The translations under genes and the position numbers were made by a program. The notes under the pieces were generated by a model, which made no database searches, had not been told where the DNA came from, and was given only the letters and a program-made list of their open reading frames with translations. From the NCBI RefSeq assembly GCF_029223485.1, contig NZ_JARHTP010000025.1:1-64000 (forward strand): 64,000 nucleotides of DNA, written 5' to 3'. This DNA comes from Streptomyces coacervatus (GTDB lineage Bacteria; Actinomycetota; Actinomycetes; Streptomycetales; Streptomycetaceae). Shown in pieces: positions 24,200-33,380 of this stretch; position 1 is the stretch's first letter, and each line of letters starts with the position of its first letter.

Positions 24200-25447
24200 G
24201 TGCACCCCATGCGCCTATCCAGACGAGCCCTGCTCGCAGCGACAACGGCAGCAACATCCTTCTCCGCGGCACCGCCGGCCACCGCAGCCGCCCCAGGAAA
24301 AAACCTCCGCACCGGCTTCGACCGCCTCTCCGCCGAAGGCTACGCACTCCTCGACGGCCAACGAGTCGGAATCGTCACCAACCCCACCGGCGTGACCCGA
24401 GACGTCCACCACATCGTCGACGTCATGCACGCGGACACCCGCGTCAACCTGGTGGCCGTCTTCGGCCCGGAACACGGCTTCCGCGGCACCGCCCAGGCAG
24501 GCGGCTCCGAGGGCCGCTACGACGACCCGGCCACCGGCCTCCCCGTCTACGACACGTACCTCAAGAGCGGCCGGCCCCTCGCCGACATCTTCACCACATC
24601 GGGCGTCGACACCGTCGTCTTCGACATCCAGGACGTCGGCGCCCGCTTCTACACGTACATCTGGACGCTCTACGACTGCATGGAGGCAGCCCAGCTGGCC
24701 GGCAGACGCTTCGTCGTCCTCGACCGCCCGAACCCGGTCACCGGACGGTCCGCCCAAGGCCCGGTCCTGCACAAGGAGTTCGCGACCTTCGTCGGCCGGC
24801 AGCCGATCTCCCAGGCACATGGCATGACGGTCACCGAGCTGGCGCGGCTGTACAACGGCGAGTTCCTGACCACACCGGTACCGCTCGAAACCGTCCTGAT
24901 GACGGGCTGGAAACGCTCGGAGTTCTACGACGCCCACGGACTCCCCTGGGTGCCGCCGAGCCCGAACATGCCGACGCCCGACACCGCGCTCGTGTATTCG
25001 GGGACGTGCATGTTCGAGGGCACCAACCTGTCGGAGGGCCGCGGCACCACCCGCCCCTTCGAGCTGCTCGGGGCGGACGGCATCGACGGGAGGTGGGCCG
25101 GTGCGGCGAACGAACTCGGCCTGCCCGGTGTCCACTTCAGGGAGGCGTACTTCGCACCGACCTTCTCCAAGTTCCAGGGGAAGACCATCGGCGGCGTGCA
25201 GATCCATGTGCACGACCGGGCCGCGTACGACCCCGTGCGTACCGGGATCGCCCTGCTGGTGACCGCCAAGAAGGTGTGGAGCGGCTTCAGTTGGCGGCCG
25301 GACAACTGGATCGACAGGCTCACGGGCTCCACGCGCGTGCGTACGGCGATCGATGCGGGCGCGGGTACCGACGAGGTGGTGGCGGGCTGGCAGGAGGAGT
25401 TGGCCGCATTCCGGCGGATTCGAAAGGAATACCTCCTCTACAAGTGA
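24200..25447 (+). CDS. Secreted DUF1343 protein, NamZ-like exo-N-acetylmuramidase (GH171)
   Basis: 415 residues. Signal peptide with a twin-arginine pattern (LSRRALLAATTAATSFSAAP) and cleavage near ATAAA. The mature part carries DUF1343 hallmarks GQRVGIVTNPTGV, VFGPEHGFRG, FDIQDVGARFYTYIWTL, and SPNMPTPDTALVYSGTCMFEGTN compressed over residues 250-280. NamZ of Bacillus releases N-acetylmuramic acid from peptidoglycan fragments, so a role in cell-wall recycling or scavenging outside the cell is likely. Start GTG 24200 with GGGAG seven bases upstream. Confidence 0.9.
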   Translation: MHPMRLSRRALLAATTAATSFSAAPPATAAAPGKNLRTGFDRLSAEGYALLDGQRVGIVTNPTGVTRDVHHIVDVMHADTRVNLVAVFGPEHGFRGTAQAGGSEGRYDDPATGLPVYDTYLKSGRPLADIFTTSGVDTVVFDIQDVGARFYTYIWTLYDCMEAAQLAGRRFVVLDRPNPVTGRSAQGPVLHKEFATFVGRQPISQAHGMTVTELARLYNGEFLTTPVPLETVLMTGWKRSEFYDAHGLPWVPPSPNMPTPDTALVYSGTCMFEGTNLSEGRGTTRPFELLGADGIDGRWAGAANELGLPGVHFREAYFAPTFSKFQGKTIGGVQIHVHDRAAYDPVRTGIALLVTAKKVWSGFSWRPDNWIDRLTGSTRVRTAIDAGAGTDEVVAGWQEELAAFRRIRKEYLLYK

Positions 25448-25528
25448 GTCGGGACGTATGGCCATCCTCGGCCGGTAGCAGGACGATGCGCCCACATCGC
25501 ACTGCTACGGGGGACGAGGGGGCCTGTC

Positions 25529-26860
25529 ATGGCGCAACCGGCAACGAGTGTGACGCCTTACTGGGAGCTGACGTTCGACGCGGACGGGGACGTCGACGGG
25601 CCGGAGCGGGACCGGCTGCTCGCCGAGATCACGCAACGCGGCGTCCATGACCTGATCGTCTTCGCGCACGGCTGGAACAACGACCGCTCGGGCGCGACCG
25701 CCCTCTACCGGCGGTTCTTCGCGCCGATCCCGGAGCTCGCGGCCAAGGCGAAGATCGGGTACGTGGGCGTGATCTGGCCGTCGATGCGGTTCTCCGACGA
25801 GCCGATCCCCGACTTCCCGAAGTCCGCGGTGGCCATGGACGCGGAGGCGGCCCCGGCGCCCGCACTCGACAAGGACACCCGGCACGCACTGCTGGAGACG
25901 TTCCCCGGGCGGGCCACCGTGATCGACCAGATCGCACGGATGCTGGACCAGCGGCCCGAGAACGAACTGGACGAGTTCGGGCGACTGGTCCGGCTGCTGG
26001 TGGAACTCGTACCGGGCGGTCCGCAGCCGCTGTTCGCGGCGGACACCCTCGCGGAGGGTGTCCCGCAGAGCGAGCCGGTGCTGTTCACCGGGGACACGGC
26101 GGCGCTCTGCGACGAGTTCGCGCAGGCGCTGGCGGCCGTCGGGTCCGGTGGCGACACGGAGGGCTTCTCGTTGCCGAACCCCTGGGACGGGGCGAAGGAG
26201 TTGCTGCGGCAGGCCACGTACTACGCGATGAAGCGGCGCGCGGGCACCGTCGGCGAGCGCGGGCTCGGCCGGGTGGTCGGGCAGCTCGCCGCCTCCGCTC
26301 CGGCCGTGCGCGTGCACCTCGTCGGGCACAGCTTCGGCGGCCGGCTGGTGTCGTTCGCGCTGCGCGGCCTGCCCGAGGGCGTGCACACGGTGAAGTCGGT
26401 GACGCTGCTCCAAGGGGCCTTCTCGCACTACGCGTTCGCGGCCCGGCTGCCGTACGACGCGCATGCGGGGGGCGTGCTGCAGGGCCAGCAGAACCGTGTC
26501 GACGGCCCTCTGGTGTGCTGCTACTCCCACTTCGACGCGGCGCTCGGCACGATCTACCCGCTGGCCTCGCGCATGGCGGACGATGCGCAGGGTGTCGTCG
26601 AAGGCGTCGAGGGCTTCGACATCGGGGGGATGCTGGGCACCAAGTGGGGCGCGATGGGGCACGACGGCGTACAGGCGGTGCCCGGCACGCGCGCGTACAA
26701 GCTGGCGGACGCACTCAGCAGCACCCTGCCCACCTCGGGTTGCGTCAACATCGACGCCGCGGCCGTGGTCAGGAGCGGCGGGCCGCCCGCCGGTGCACAC
26801 AGCGACATCGTGCACCGGGAGCTGGCCCAGGTGGTGCTGGCGGCGGGCCGCATCCGCTGA
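25529..26860 (+). CDS. Alpha/beta hydrolase, serine hydrolase of unknown substrate
   Basis: 443 residues. Oxyanion region VFAHGWNNDRSGAT near residue 45 and nucleophile elbow GHSFGG with Ser268. A long helical insertion (about residues 100-245) separates the two. The late Asp/His of the triad may be within the C-terminal NIDAAAVV...HSDIVHREL region. No signal peptide, so cytosolic. The large insertion sets it apart from simple lipases. Function unknown. GGGGGACGAGGGGG upstream supports ATG 25529. Confidence 0.8.
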   Translation: MAQPATSVTPYWELTFDADGDVDGPERDRLLAEITQRGVHDLIVFAHGWNNDRSGATALYRRFFAPIPELAAKAKIGYVGVIWPSMRFSDEPIPDFPKSAVAMDAEAAPAPALDKDTRHALLETFPGRATVIDQIARMLDQRPENELDEFGRLVRLLVELVPGGPQPLFAADTLAEGVPQSEPVLFTGDTAALCDEFAQALAAVGSGGDTEGFSLPNPWDGAKELLRQATYYAMKRRAGTVGERGLGRVVGQLAASAPAVRVHLVGHSFGGRLVSFALRGLPEGVHTVKSVTLLQGAFSHYAFAARLPYDAHAGGVLQGQQNRVDGPLVCCYSHFDAALGTIYPLASRMADDAQGVVEGVEGFDIGGMLGTKWGAMGHDGVQAVPGTRAYKLADALSSTLPTSGCVNIDAAAVVRSGGPPAGAHSDIVHRELAQVVLAAGRIR

Positions 26861-26869
26861 CCCGCCGCC
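26839..26869. terminator. Hairpin across the hydrolase stop codon
   Basis: GGCGGCGGG at 26839-26847 pairs perfectly with CCCGCCGCC at 26861-26869. It spans the stop of the hydrolase gene, between two convergent genes. No T-run follows. Confidence 0.5.
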
Positions 26870-26885
26870 AGTGCCGTGTCACATC

Positions 26886-29669
26886 TCACCGATGCGAGGT
26901 GTACTCCACCACCTGCTGGAAGGTGGGCCGGTTCTGCCAGCTGATGTTGTAGTGCTTGATGCCGCCCAGGGTGCGCTGGACGATCGAGTCGGCGCACCAC
27001 TGGTCGCCCGCCGAGCACAGGCTGTCGCCCGGGTAGACGGTGGACGCGGACGTACCGGCCGCCGTCTTCAGGGTGCTGATCAGGATGTCCCGGCAGGAGC
27101 TGAGGACACCGCCGCCGCAGTACTTCTCGGCCAGCGGGCCCTTGACCGTCTCACCGAGCACCGCCCTGATGTCCTTGTCGACGTAGCTCCACCAGCCGTA
27201 CTGGAAGGAGCTTCCCGCATGCGAGCCGGTGGGCCCGTGCGCGGCCGACGGGGACTCGTCGACGGGCAGGTTGTTGCCGAAGGCGGTGTACAGGTCGCTG
27301 CCGAGGCCCGGTTGGAACTCGGCCTTCACCAGCAGCGGCCACCACGCGTCGAGGATGCGGATCGCGTCGGCGTTGGCGTAGGTCTTCGAACCGGCCGAGG
27401 TCTCCGTGCGCTTGGCGCCCGCCGTCACCCACGCCTGCAGCTTGCTCACGGCGTCCGCGGCCGTCGAGTCGGTCACCGTACTGCTGTTGATGACCTTGAG
27501 CAGCTTGGGCAGTACGTCCTCGGCGCGCAGGTCGGCCAGTGCCGCGTCCGCCATGGCCTGCACCAGCTTCGTACGGGTCACCCCGCCCGCCGCGACCAGC
27601 TTCTTGACCCGGTCCTCCAGCAGGTTGCCGCGGTGCACGGACCCGTCGCCCCAGGGCGCGGTCGAGTAGTCGAGGGCCTGTTTGTTGTTCCAGGAGATGT
27701 AGTAGTCCTGGTCGATGGAGTTCGGGTGGGCCGAAGCGGCCGTGTAGTCGGCGGTGTTGGTGGACGGGTCCCAGTTCTTCCACTCGTACGCGGCCTGCGC
27801 CCAGACCGGGAACTCGGCGTCGACGCCGCTCGCCCGCACCGGGTTGTTGCCGCTGTTGTAGTAGGCGGTGTGCTGGGAGTCGGCGTAGAACCAGTTGAAG
27901 GTGTAGTTGATGTGCTGCGCCGCGCTCTGGAAGTCCGCCGGGCCCTTGACGTAGTCGGGGTCGTTCAGCATCTGGAAGCCGATGATCGAATCGGCCTCGT
28001 GCATGTAGGAGGAGCGCAGGGTGGTGTAGGCGACCTTCTTGCCGCCGACGGTCGCGCGGTACTCCACCGGCCCGTACTTGGTCTTCCAGACCCTCATCGT
28101 GTACGACCCGGCCGCCGTGCCGTCGGCCGTGGTCGGCTTCCAGGAGTTGGTCTGCTCGACCTTGTCCATGGCCGTGCAGGTGCCGTGGTACAGGTAGTGG
28201 TAGTCGTCCGTGCACAGCTCGACGGCGTAGGTGTCGATGATGTCCTGGCCGGAGGTCGTCGCGGACCACGAGTAGTCCTGGCCGCGGCCGAGTTCGACGT
28301 ACATGCTCAGGCCCGCGAAGGAGGCGCCGCGGGCGCTGATGCCCGGGCCCTGGATCTCCTGGAGCATGAGCAGCTGGGGTGCGAAGTAGCCGGTCTGCGG
28401 GCCGAAGACGGCGATCGGGTGGCCGCTGGCGGTGTACTTGCCGCTCACCACCAGGGCGTTGGACATACCGCGCCGGGCAGAGCTGAGGGCGGTCGTGGTC
28501 GCCGTGGCGGAGGCGGCCTGGGCGCTCTGGGAGGCCCCGGTGCCCGTGGCGTCGTAGACCAGCGGCTCCGTGGTCACCGAGCCGGCGTCGGGCAGGGCCT
28601 CGCCCTGCGGGCTGTCCGGCTTGGAGGCGTACGGGAAGCTCTCGCCGTTGTGGACGGTGAGGACGGCCTCGGCGTCGTTGCGCTCGCGGAAGGACTCCCA
28701 GACCTTGGTGCCCTCCGCCACGCCGTACTTGGACTGGGCGGCGATCAGTGAGATCGCGTTGCTGACCTCGCCGCCACCGCCGGCGCCGAACAGGGAGCCG
28801 ATGACGGAGCCGAGCGCGACCAGGTCGGTGATCTTGAAGTGGTCGATGGTGCCGGCGTTGGTGACGGAGTCCTTGTGTCCGGTGAGGACGTACTCACCGG
28901 GGAAGTAGCGGCCGCTGTCGGAGGCGTCGATGTAGGAGTTGATGCCGGCGAGATAGGCGTTGGCGTCGGCGAGGGCCTGCTGGCCGCGGGCGCCGTTGTT
29001 GGCGACGGCGTTGTCGATCTGGGCCTGCAGATCGGCCTCGGAGTAGGGCGCGTTGCGGTAGAACTCCTGCTCCAGGCCCTGGTTGGAGGCGGCGCCGCCC
29101 GCGAAGGTGGTCAGCTGGCCGCGGCCCACATGCCGGAAGACGTCCATGAGCCACAGCCGGTCCTCAGCCGCGGCATACCCGGCCCCGAACTCGGTGCCGT
29201 ATCTGGTGGTACCGGTGATGTGCGGAACGCCCGCCTTCTTGTCGCGGACGATCGTCACATCGGTACGGCCCGCCGGCTTCTCCGTGGAGGCGACTTGATC
29301 GGAAGAGACCCCGAACGAAGCGTCGTTGAAGAACGTATTGATCGTCGAGTCGGTCAGCGAGGAGGCGCCCTTGGCCAGGTTGGCGTAGAGGCCGAGCTGG
29401 TCCTCCGCATGGTCGGGCTGGGTACCGAAGGCCTGGTTGAGGAGGATCTGCGCGAGGGTCGCGTTGCCGTTCTCGCCCGGCGGCAGGATGTCGGAACACT
29501 GGCCGCCGCAGTAGTCGTTCGAGGCCGTGGCGGCGGCTGCCGTCGCCTGGCCAAGAGGGGACAAAAGGCCGGCAATCAGGACGCATATGGATGCGCTCTT
29601 CAGGAACCCGGCGAGCCCGCCGGGAGTTCTCAGTCTGTCTGGGGCGCTACGAGAGGTACGCCAGGGCAT
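26886..29669 (-). CDS. Secreted penicillin acylase family protein (Ntn hydrolase)
   Basis: 927 residues. Signal peptide with hydrophobic core (SICVLIAGLLSPLGQATAAA). The alpha-chain part carries VPHITGTTRYGTEFGAGYAA and EDRLWLMDVFRHVGRGQL. The autocatalytic cleavage and nucleophile site is RRGM|SNALVVSGKYTASG with Ser403 as the new N-terminus of the beta chain, then FGPQTGYFAPQLL. The domain set matches acylases that hydrolyse penicillins, acyl-homoserine lactones or cyclic lipopeptides (for example aculeacin or echinocandin deacylases of actinomycetes). The natural substrate cannot be read from sequence. It is longer than typical penicillin G acylases (about 800-850). Confidence 0.9.
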   Translation of the reverse strand: MPWRTSRSAPDRLRTPGGLAGFLKSASICVLIAGLLSPLGQATAAAATASNDYCGGQCSDILPPGENGNATLAQILLNQAFGTQPDHAEDQLGLYANLAKGASSLTDSTINTFFNDASFGVSSDQVASTEKPAGRTDVTIVRDKKAGVPHITGTTRYGTEFGAGYAAAEDRLWLMDVFRHVGRGQLTTFAGGAASNQGLEQEFYRNAPYSEADLQAQIDNAVANNGARGQQALADANAYLAGINSYIDASDSGRYFPGEYVLTGHKDSVTNAGTIDHFKITDLVALGSVIGSLFGAGGGGEVSNAISLIAAQSKYGVAEGTKVWESFRERNDAEAVLTVHNGESFPYASKPDSPQGEALPDAGSVTTEPLVYDATGTGASQSAQAASATATTTALSSARRGMSNALVVSGKYTASGHPIAVFGPQTGYFAPQLLMLQEIQGPGISARGASFAGLSMYVELGRGQDYSWSATTSGQDIIDTYAVELCTDDYHYLYHGTCTAMDKVEQTNSWKPTTADGTAAGSYTMRVWKTKYGPVEYRATVGGKKVAYTTLRSSYMHEADSIIGFQMLNDPDYVKGPADFQSAAQHINYTFNWFYADSQHTAYYNSGNNPVRASGVDAEFPVWAQAAYEWKNWDPSTNTADYTAASAHPNSIDQDYYISWNNKQALDYSTAPWGDGSVHRGNLLEDRVKKLVAAGGVTRTKLVQAMADAALADLRAEDVLPKLLKVINSSTVTDSTAADAVSKLQAWVTAGAKRTETSAGSKTYANADAIRILDAWWPLLVKAEFQPGLGSDLYTAFGNNLPVDESPSAAHGPTGSHAGSSFQYGWWSYVDKDIRAVLGETVKGPLAEKYCGGGVLSSCRDILISTLKTAAGTSASTVYPGDSLCSAGDQWCADSIVQRTLGGIKHYNISWQNRPTFQQVVEYTSHR

Positions 29670-29820
29670 GGCAGCTCCTACCGACGGGGGTGAGCCGGGA
29701 CGTTACCGCCGGTATCCCCGGGAGTGAAGATGAACATGCGTCAAGTTTTGGAGTACGTACGGCGGGCTTATGGAGGTCATCGGAAATCGGATGGAGCCGA
29801 ATCGCTTGTCGATACGTCTA

Positions 29821-29849
29821 TTCGGCGACGTCCGTACGACGACGCCGAA
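29821..29849. promoter_or_regulatory. Inverted repeat upstream of the zinc-ribbon gene
   Basis: TTCGGCG at 29821-29827 and CGCCGAA at 29843-29849 form a perfect inverted repeat about 45 bases ahead of the next gene. It may be an operator or an RNA hairpin. Confidence 0.3.
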
Positions 29850-29891
29850 GTGACCGAAGTACAGGTGCAGGTGTGACGGAGGTGCAGGGCG

Positions 29892-30494
29892 ATGGCCGGT
29901 TTCCGGAGTCTGGCGAGACAGGTCCGCGATCCGCGGTGCGATCTGGCACTGCGGCGCTACTCGCTGCGCAAGTGCCTTGAGAGGTTTGCTCCTTACGGGC
30001 ACAGGGCGACCTGGGACCATTTGTGCTCCCGGGCAGGGTTCGGTCCCGAGGACCGCTCCCCCGACCCGGTGCGGCTCGTGGCCGCACTGGAGGAATTGGA
30101 AGAGGCGCGTTCGGTCTGGCTGGCCTACGAGGTCGGGTTCGCCGAGCGGCGCAAGAAGGAGAAGCACGACGGGCTGCGCCGTCCGGGAAGTGTGGACGAC
30201 TGGCACCGACTGACCTGGGGCGGTTTCGGTGTCGCCTGGTGCGACGACCCGCGGGTACACCCCCGTGAGCCCCTGGCCGAGGTACTGCGCCGGCTGATCT
30301 CCGGCCTGGAGCGCAAGCCGGGCTCCGGTTGCCCGGTGTGCGGCGCAGCGCGCCTGATCTGGAAGTACGACCTGGACCACGAACCCTCTGCGGGTCCGGT
30401 CTGCACTCACTGCGGAATTCTCGTGCCACGGCCCGTTCTCAACCCCGAGGCCCTGGCGGACGCAAGGCGCGGAAGGCTGCTGGTGTCGGCCTAG
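29892..30494 (+). CDS. Conserved hypothetical protein with C-terminal zinc ribbon
   Basis: 200 residues. The first 140 are mixed helical (ALRRYSLRKCLERFAPYGH; VRLVAALEELEEARSVWLAY). Near the C-terminus CPVCGAARLIWKYDLDHE and VCTHCGILVP supply two C-x2-C pairs about 25 residues apart, a classical zinc ribbon. GGAGG nine bases before the ATG. No signal peptide or membrane span. A factor-independent terminator follows. I do not recognise the family. Confidence 0.75.
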   Translation: MAGFRSLARQVRDPRCDLALRRYSLRKCLERFAPYGHRATWDHLCSRAGFGPEDRSPDPVRLVAALEELEEARSVWLAYEVGFAERRKKEKHDGLRRPGSVDDWHRLTWGGFGVAWCDDPRVHPREPLAEVLRRLISGLERKPGSGCPVCGAARLIWKYDLDHEPSAGPVCTHCGILVPRPVLNPEALADARRGRLLVSA

Positions 30495-30500
30495 CACGGC

Positions 30501-30535
30501 GGGGGTGCGCCGGGGATGCCGCACCCCCTTTGTTT
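30501..30535 (+). terminator. Factor-independent terminator
   Basis: GGGGGTGCG (30501-30509) pairs with CGCACCCCC (30520-30528) and is followed by TTTGTTT. It lies just after the zinc-ribbon gene stop. Confidence 0.8.
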
Positions 30536-30577
30536 CCCCGGTCATCCGGTTTCCCCGTCATCGGGCACCATCGAGGC

Positions 30578-31306
30578 ATGGTGCAGGTGTGTCTCAACGG
30601 GCCCCGCGGGTCCACCGACGGTGCGATGGTGCCGCTGACTCCGCAGGAGATGGCCGAGTCCGCGGCGCAGGCCGTCGCGTCCGGAGCCACGGACATCCAC
30701 ATCCACCCCAAGACGCCGTGCGGTCATGACTCACTCTCGCCCCGGGTGCTCGCGCCGACGCTGGAGGCGATACGGGCTCGGGTGCGGGTGCCGGTCGGTG
30801 TGACCACGGGTGCCTGGGCCGAGCCGGATCCGGCGGCCCGGCTCGCCCGGGTGCGGAGCTGGAGCGTGCTGCCCGACCACGCCTCGGTCAACTGGCACGA
30901 GGAGGGCGCGGAGGAGATCGCAGCAGCGCTGCTCGACCTCGGTGTCGGGGTTGAGGCCGGCATCTGGTCCGGGACGGACGCCGCTGCCCGGTTCGCTCAC
31001 TCACCGCTCGGGCCCCGGGTGCTGCGGGTCCTCGCCGAGGTGACGGACACCTCGGCGGACACGGCGGAGGCGACCGCTCGTGCGCTGCTGGCCGACCTGG
31101 GCCCCGCGCACGGTCGCCCGGTGCTGCTGCACGGGGAGGACGGCGGCGCGTGGCCCGTGCTGCGGCTGGCAGGGCGGCTGGGGCTCGCCGCCCGGATCGG
31201 GCTGGAGGACACGCTGCTCCTGCCGGACGGCGAACGGGCCTCGTCCAACGCTCAGTTGGTCGCCGAGGCACTGTCCCAGTACGGGTGCGCCCAGCGCTCG
31301 TCGTAG
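30578..31306 (+). CDS. BKACE family (DUF849) 3-keto acid cleavage enzyme
   Basis: 242 residues, a little shorter than the usual 270-310. Metal-binding ATDIHIHPKTPCGHDSL has the His41-x-His43 zinc pair; VPVGVTTGAW, VNWHEEGAEE and GVEAGIW follow the BKACE barrel pattern. BKACE enzymes condense a beta-keto acid with acetyl-CoA to form acetoacetate and a new CoA ester. The particular beta-keto acid is not predictable here. Start ATG 30578. The 3' end overlaps the convergent neighbour by 55 bases. Confidence 0.85.
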   Translation: MVQVCLNGPRGSTDGAMVPLTPQEMAESAAQAVASGATDIHIHPKTPCGHDSLSPRVLAPTLEAIRARVRVPVGVTTGAWAEPDPAARLARVRSWSVLPDHASVNWHEEGAEEIAAALLDLGVGVEAGIWSGTDAAARFAHSPLGPRVLRVLAEVTDTSADTAEATARALLADLGPAHGRPVLLHGEDGGAWPVLRLAGRLGLAARIGLEDTLLLPDGERASSNAQLVAEALSQYGCAQRSS

Positions 31307-31986
31307 GGCAGGGCGAGGAGTTCGGCGCGGATCGCCAGGTCGGGCTCGCCCTGGGCCCGGAGGCGGGCGGCGCCGGGGCCGGCCAGCCAGGTGCGCAGGT
31401 CCGCGAGACCGGAGTCCACGCTGTCGTCGTACCACCAGGAGAACGGGGAGTAGTCGGACAGCAGGTCGTAGAGCCAGTTGTCGGTGCACTGGGCGAGGTG
31501 CGCGTCGGCGACCGGGCTGCGGCCCCAACCGGCCAGGAACGGGGTCACGGTTCCGGCGATCGTGGCGCAGGTGTCGAAGATGTCGTCGATGCCGTAGGGC
31601 GGCTCGGGCCTGGTGAGGGCGTCCTGCCACCAGGCGTGCAGGAACGCCTCGATCGCGGCGGCCTGCTCGGCGGGCCAGGAGCGCCAGTCCACCCGGGTCA
31701 GCCCGTGGCATCCGTAACCGATCGAACCCAGGGAGCCGTCGGTCATCGCCCGTGCGGCCTGCGGCAGCAGGCGCCGCATCGCGGCTGCGTGGTCGTCGAA
31801 GTGGTCGGGCACCTCGAAGAGGTAGTAGCGCACCACGTCCACGGGTATCTGCACGTACGGCGTGCGCAGATACGCGGTCTCCTCGGGCGCGTGGCAGTGG
31901 CCGCAGCCGGTCTCGTGCGGGCTGGCGAAGCCGTTGAAGATCGTGTCGATGTCCGCGAGGGCGGCGTCAAGTGCGGTTGAGGACAT
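31252..31986 (-). CDS. Conserved hypothetical protein with CxxCH motif
   Basis: 244 residues from ATG 31986 (an in-frame TTG at 31998 is also open). Near the N-terminus ETGCGHCHAPEETAYL has a CxxCH motif. Trp-rich helical segments follow (DWRSWPAEQAAAIEAFLHAW; YSPFSWWYDDSVDSGLADL). No signal peptide, so the CxxCH is more likely a metal-binding or structural motif than a covalent haem site. Its 3' end overlaps the BKACE gene on the other strand. Function unknown. Confidence 0.75.
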   Translation of the reverse strand: MSSTALDAALADIDTIFNGFASPHETGCGHCHAPEETAYLRTPYVQIPVDVVRYYLFEVPDHFDDHAAAMRRLLPQAARAMTDGSLGSIGYGCHGLTRVDWRSWPAEQAAAIEAFLHAWWQDALTRPEPPYGIDDIFDTCATIAGTVTPFLAGWGRSPVADAHLAQCTDNWLYDLLSDYSPFSWWYDDSVDSGLADLRTWLAGPGAARLRAQGEPDLAIRAELLALPYDERWAHPYWDSASATN

Positions 31987-32146
31987 GGGAGTCGGCAATC
32001 CCGTCAGGACTCCGTGCGCGGCCTCTCGGCCCGCCGAAGATCGCGACGTTACCAGCCGCTAATCCGCTCGCTCCACCCCTTTCCCGTCCGGACAGTTGGG
32101 AGGCGATGAAACCGAACTGAGCGACCCCAGGAACCGAGGAGTCCCC

Positions 32147-33214
32147 ATGTCGACGCTCCGCGTCACCGCCGAAGTGCTGACCGTCCACGAGCATCCGAAC
32201 GCCGATGCACTCGAACTGGCCCAGGTGGGTCTGTACCGGGCCGTCGTCGCCAAGGGCGCGTACCGCACCGGCGACGCCGCCGTGTACATCCCCGAGCAGT
32301 CCGTGCTGCCGGCCGGGCTGATCGAGGAGCTGGGGCTGACCGGGCGGCTGGCGGGGAGCAGCTCGGACCGGGTGAAGGCGGTGCGGCTGCGCGGTGAGCT
32401 GTCGCAGGGCATCGTGTGCCGGCCGAAGGCGCTGGCGGACGTCGATCTGGCGCGGGCCGCACTGGACGGGACGGACTTCGCGGAGCCGCTCGGCATCACC
32501 AAGTGGGTGCCGCCGATCCCGCCCACGATGGACGGCGACGTCGAGTCCGCGCCCGATCTGCTGCCCTGGGTCGACATCGAGAACATCCAGCGGTTTCCGG
32601 ACATCTTCGCACCGGGCGAGGCTGTGGTCCTGACCGAGAAGCTGCACGGCTCGGCCTGTCTGCTGACGTATGTCGCGGACGAGGGTCGGGTGTACGTCTC
32701 CTCCAAGGGGTTCGGCGCCAAGTCCCTTGCCCTGAAGGAGGATCCGCGCAATCTGTACTGGCGGGCGGTGCACGGACACGGCGTCGCCTCGGCCGCGACC
32801 CGGCTCGCCGAGCGGCTGGGGGCGCGGCGGGTCGGGATCTTCGGTGAGGTGTACGGGGCGGGGGTCCAGGACCTGACGTACGGCGCGGACGGGCGCCGCG
32901 AGACTCTGGGGTACGCCGTGTTCGACCTGTCAGCGGAGATCGACGGTGTGGTGCGGTGGCTGGATGCGGGGGAACTGCTGGGTGGGGAGCTGCCGTTGGT
33001 GCCGCGGCTGTATGTCGGGGCGTACGACATCGGGCGGGTGCTGGAGGTTGCGAGTGGGCCGGAGACCGTGTCGGGGCGGGGGCTGCATCTGCGGGAGGGG
33101 GTGGTGATCCGGCCTGCGGTCGAGCGGTACAGCTCGGTGACCGGGGGGCGGGCCATCGCCAAGGCGGTGAGTGGGGCGTATCTGATGCGGAAAGGTGGGA
33201 CGGAGTACGAGTGA
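32147..33214 (+). CDS. RNA ligase, Rnl5/DraRnl type
   Basis: 355 residues. Residues 1-120 resemble an OB-fold (VTAEVLTVHEHPNADALELA; AAVYIPEQSVLPAGLIEELG), followed by a nucleotidyltransferase domain with motif I KLHG, where Lys165 should be adenylated. GIFGEVYGAGVQDLTYG fits motif IIIa, and REGVVIRP plus a late lysine in IAKAVSGAYLMRK fits motifs IV and V. This N-terminal OB plus ligase order matches the Deinococcus DR_B0094 ligase, which seals nicks with a 3'-OH RNA end. Start ATG 32147 with GAGGAG upstream. Single-gene unit; its role in Streptomyces is unknown, RNA repair being the obvious candidate. Confidence 0.85.
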   Translation: MSTLRVTAEVLTVHEHPNADALELAQVGLYRAVVAKGAYRTGDAAVYIPEQSVLPAGLIEELGLTGRLAGSSSDRVKAVRLRGELSQGIVCRPKALADVDLARAALDGTDFAEPLGITKWVPPIPPTMDGDVESAPDLLPWVDIENIQRFPDIFAPGEAVVLTEKLHGSACLLTYVADEGRVYVSSKGFGAKSLALKEDPRNLYWRAVHGHGVASAATRLAERLGARRVGIFGEVYGAGVQDLTYGADGRRETLGYAVFDLSAEIDGVVRWLDAGELLGGELPLVPRLYVGAYDIGRVLEVASGPETVSGRGLHLREGVVIRPAVERYSSVTGGRAIAKAVSGAYLMRKGGTEYE

Positions 33215-33380
33215 GCGTGGGTTGACCTGTGACCCGGTGCTGGTGCGGGCGAGGGGGTGTCGCTTGCCCGCGCTTGCGGGTGCCGCTTTCTTTGGGTCGG
33301 GAGCCGCCCCAGCGGCACGACTGCCCGCAGCTAGGGAGGCATGGCCGCCGCAGGCTACGCGGGTCTCGCTGCCCGCAGGG

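Noticed and set aside
26463..28751. Plus-strand frame of 762 codons over the penicillin acylase gene
   Set aside because: Antisense to an intact acylase with a clear signal peptide and catalytic serine; the composition is that of a shadow frame.
31900..31950. CxxCH motif read as a c-type cytochrome
   Set aside because: Single motif, no signal peptide or export context and no cytochrome assembly genes; a metal-binding or structural role is more likely.
33215..33380. Possible gene or third repeat family after the RNA ligase
   Set aside because: Short GC-rich stretch with scattered CCCGCAG and CTACGCG repeats but no conserved core shared with other places in the window, and no usable start site.
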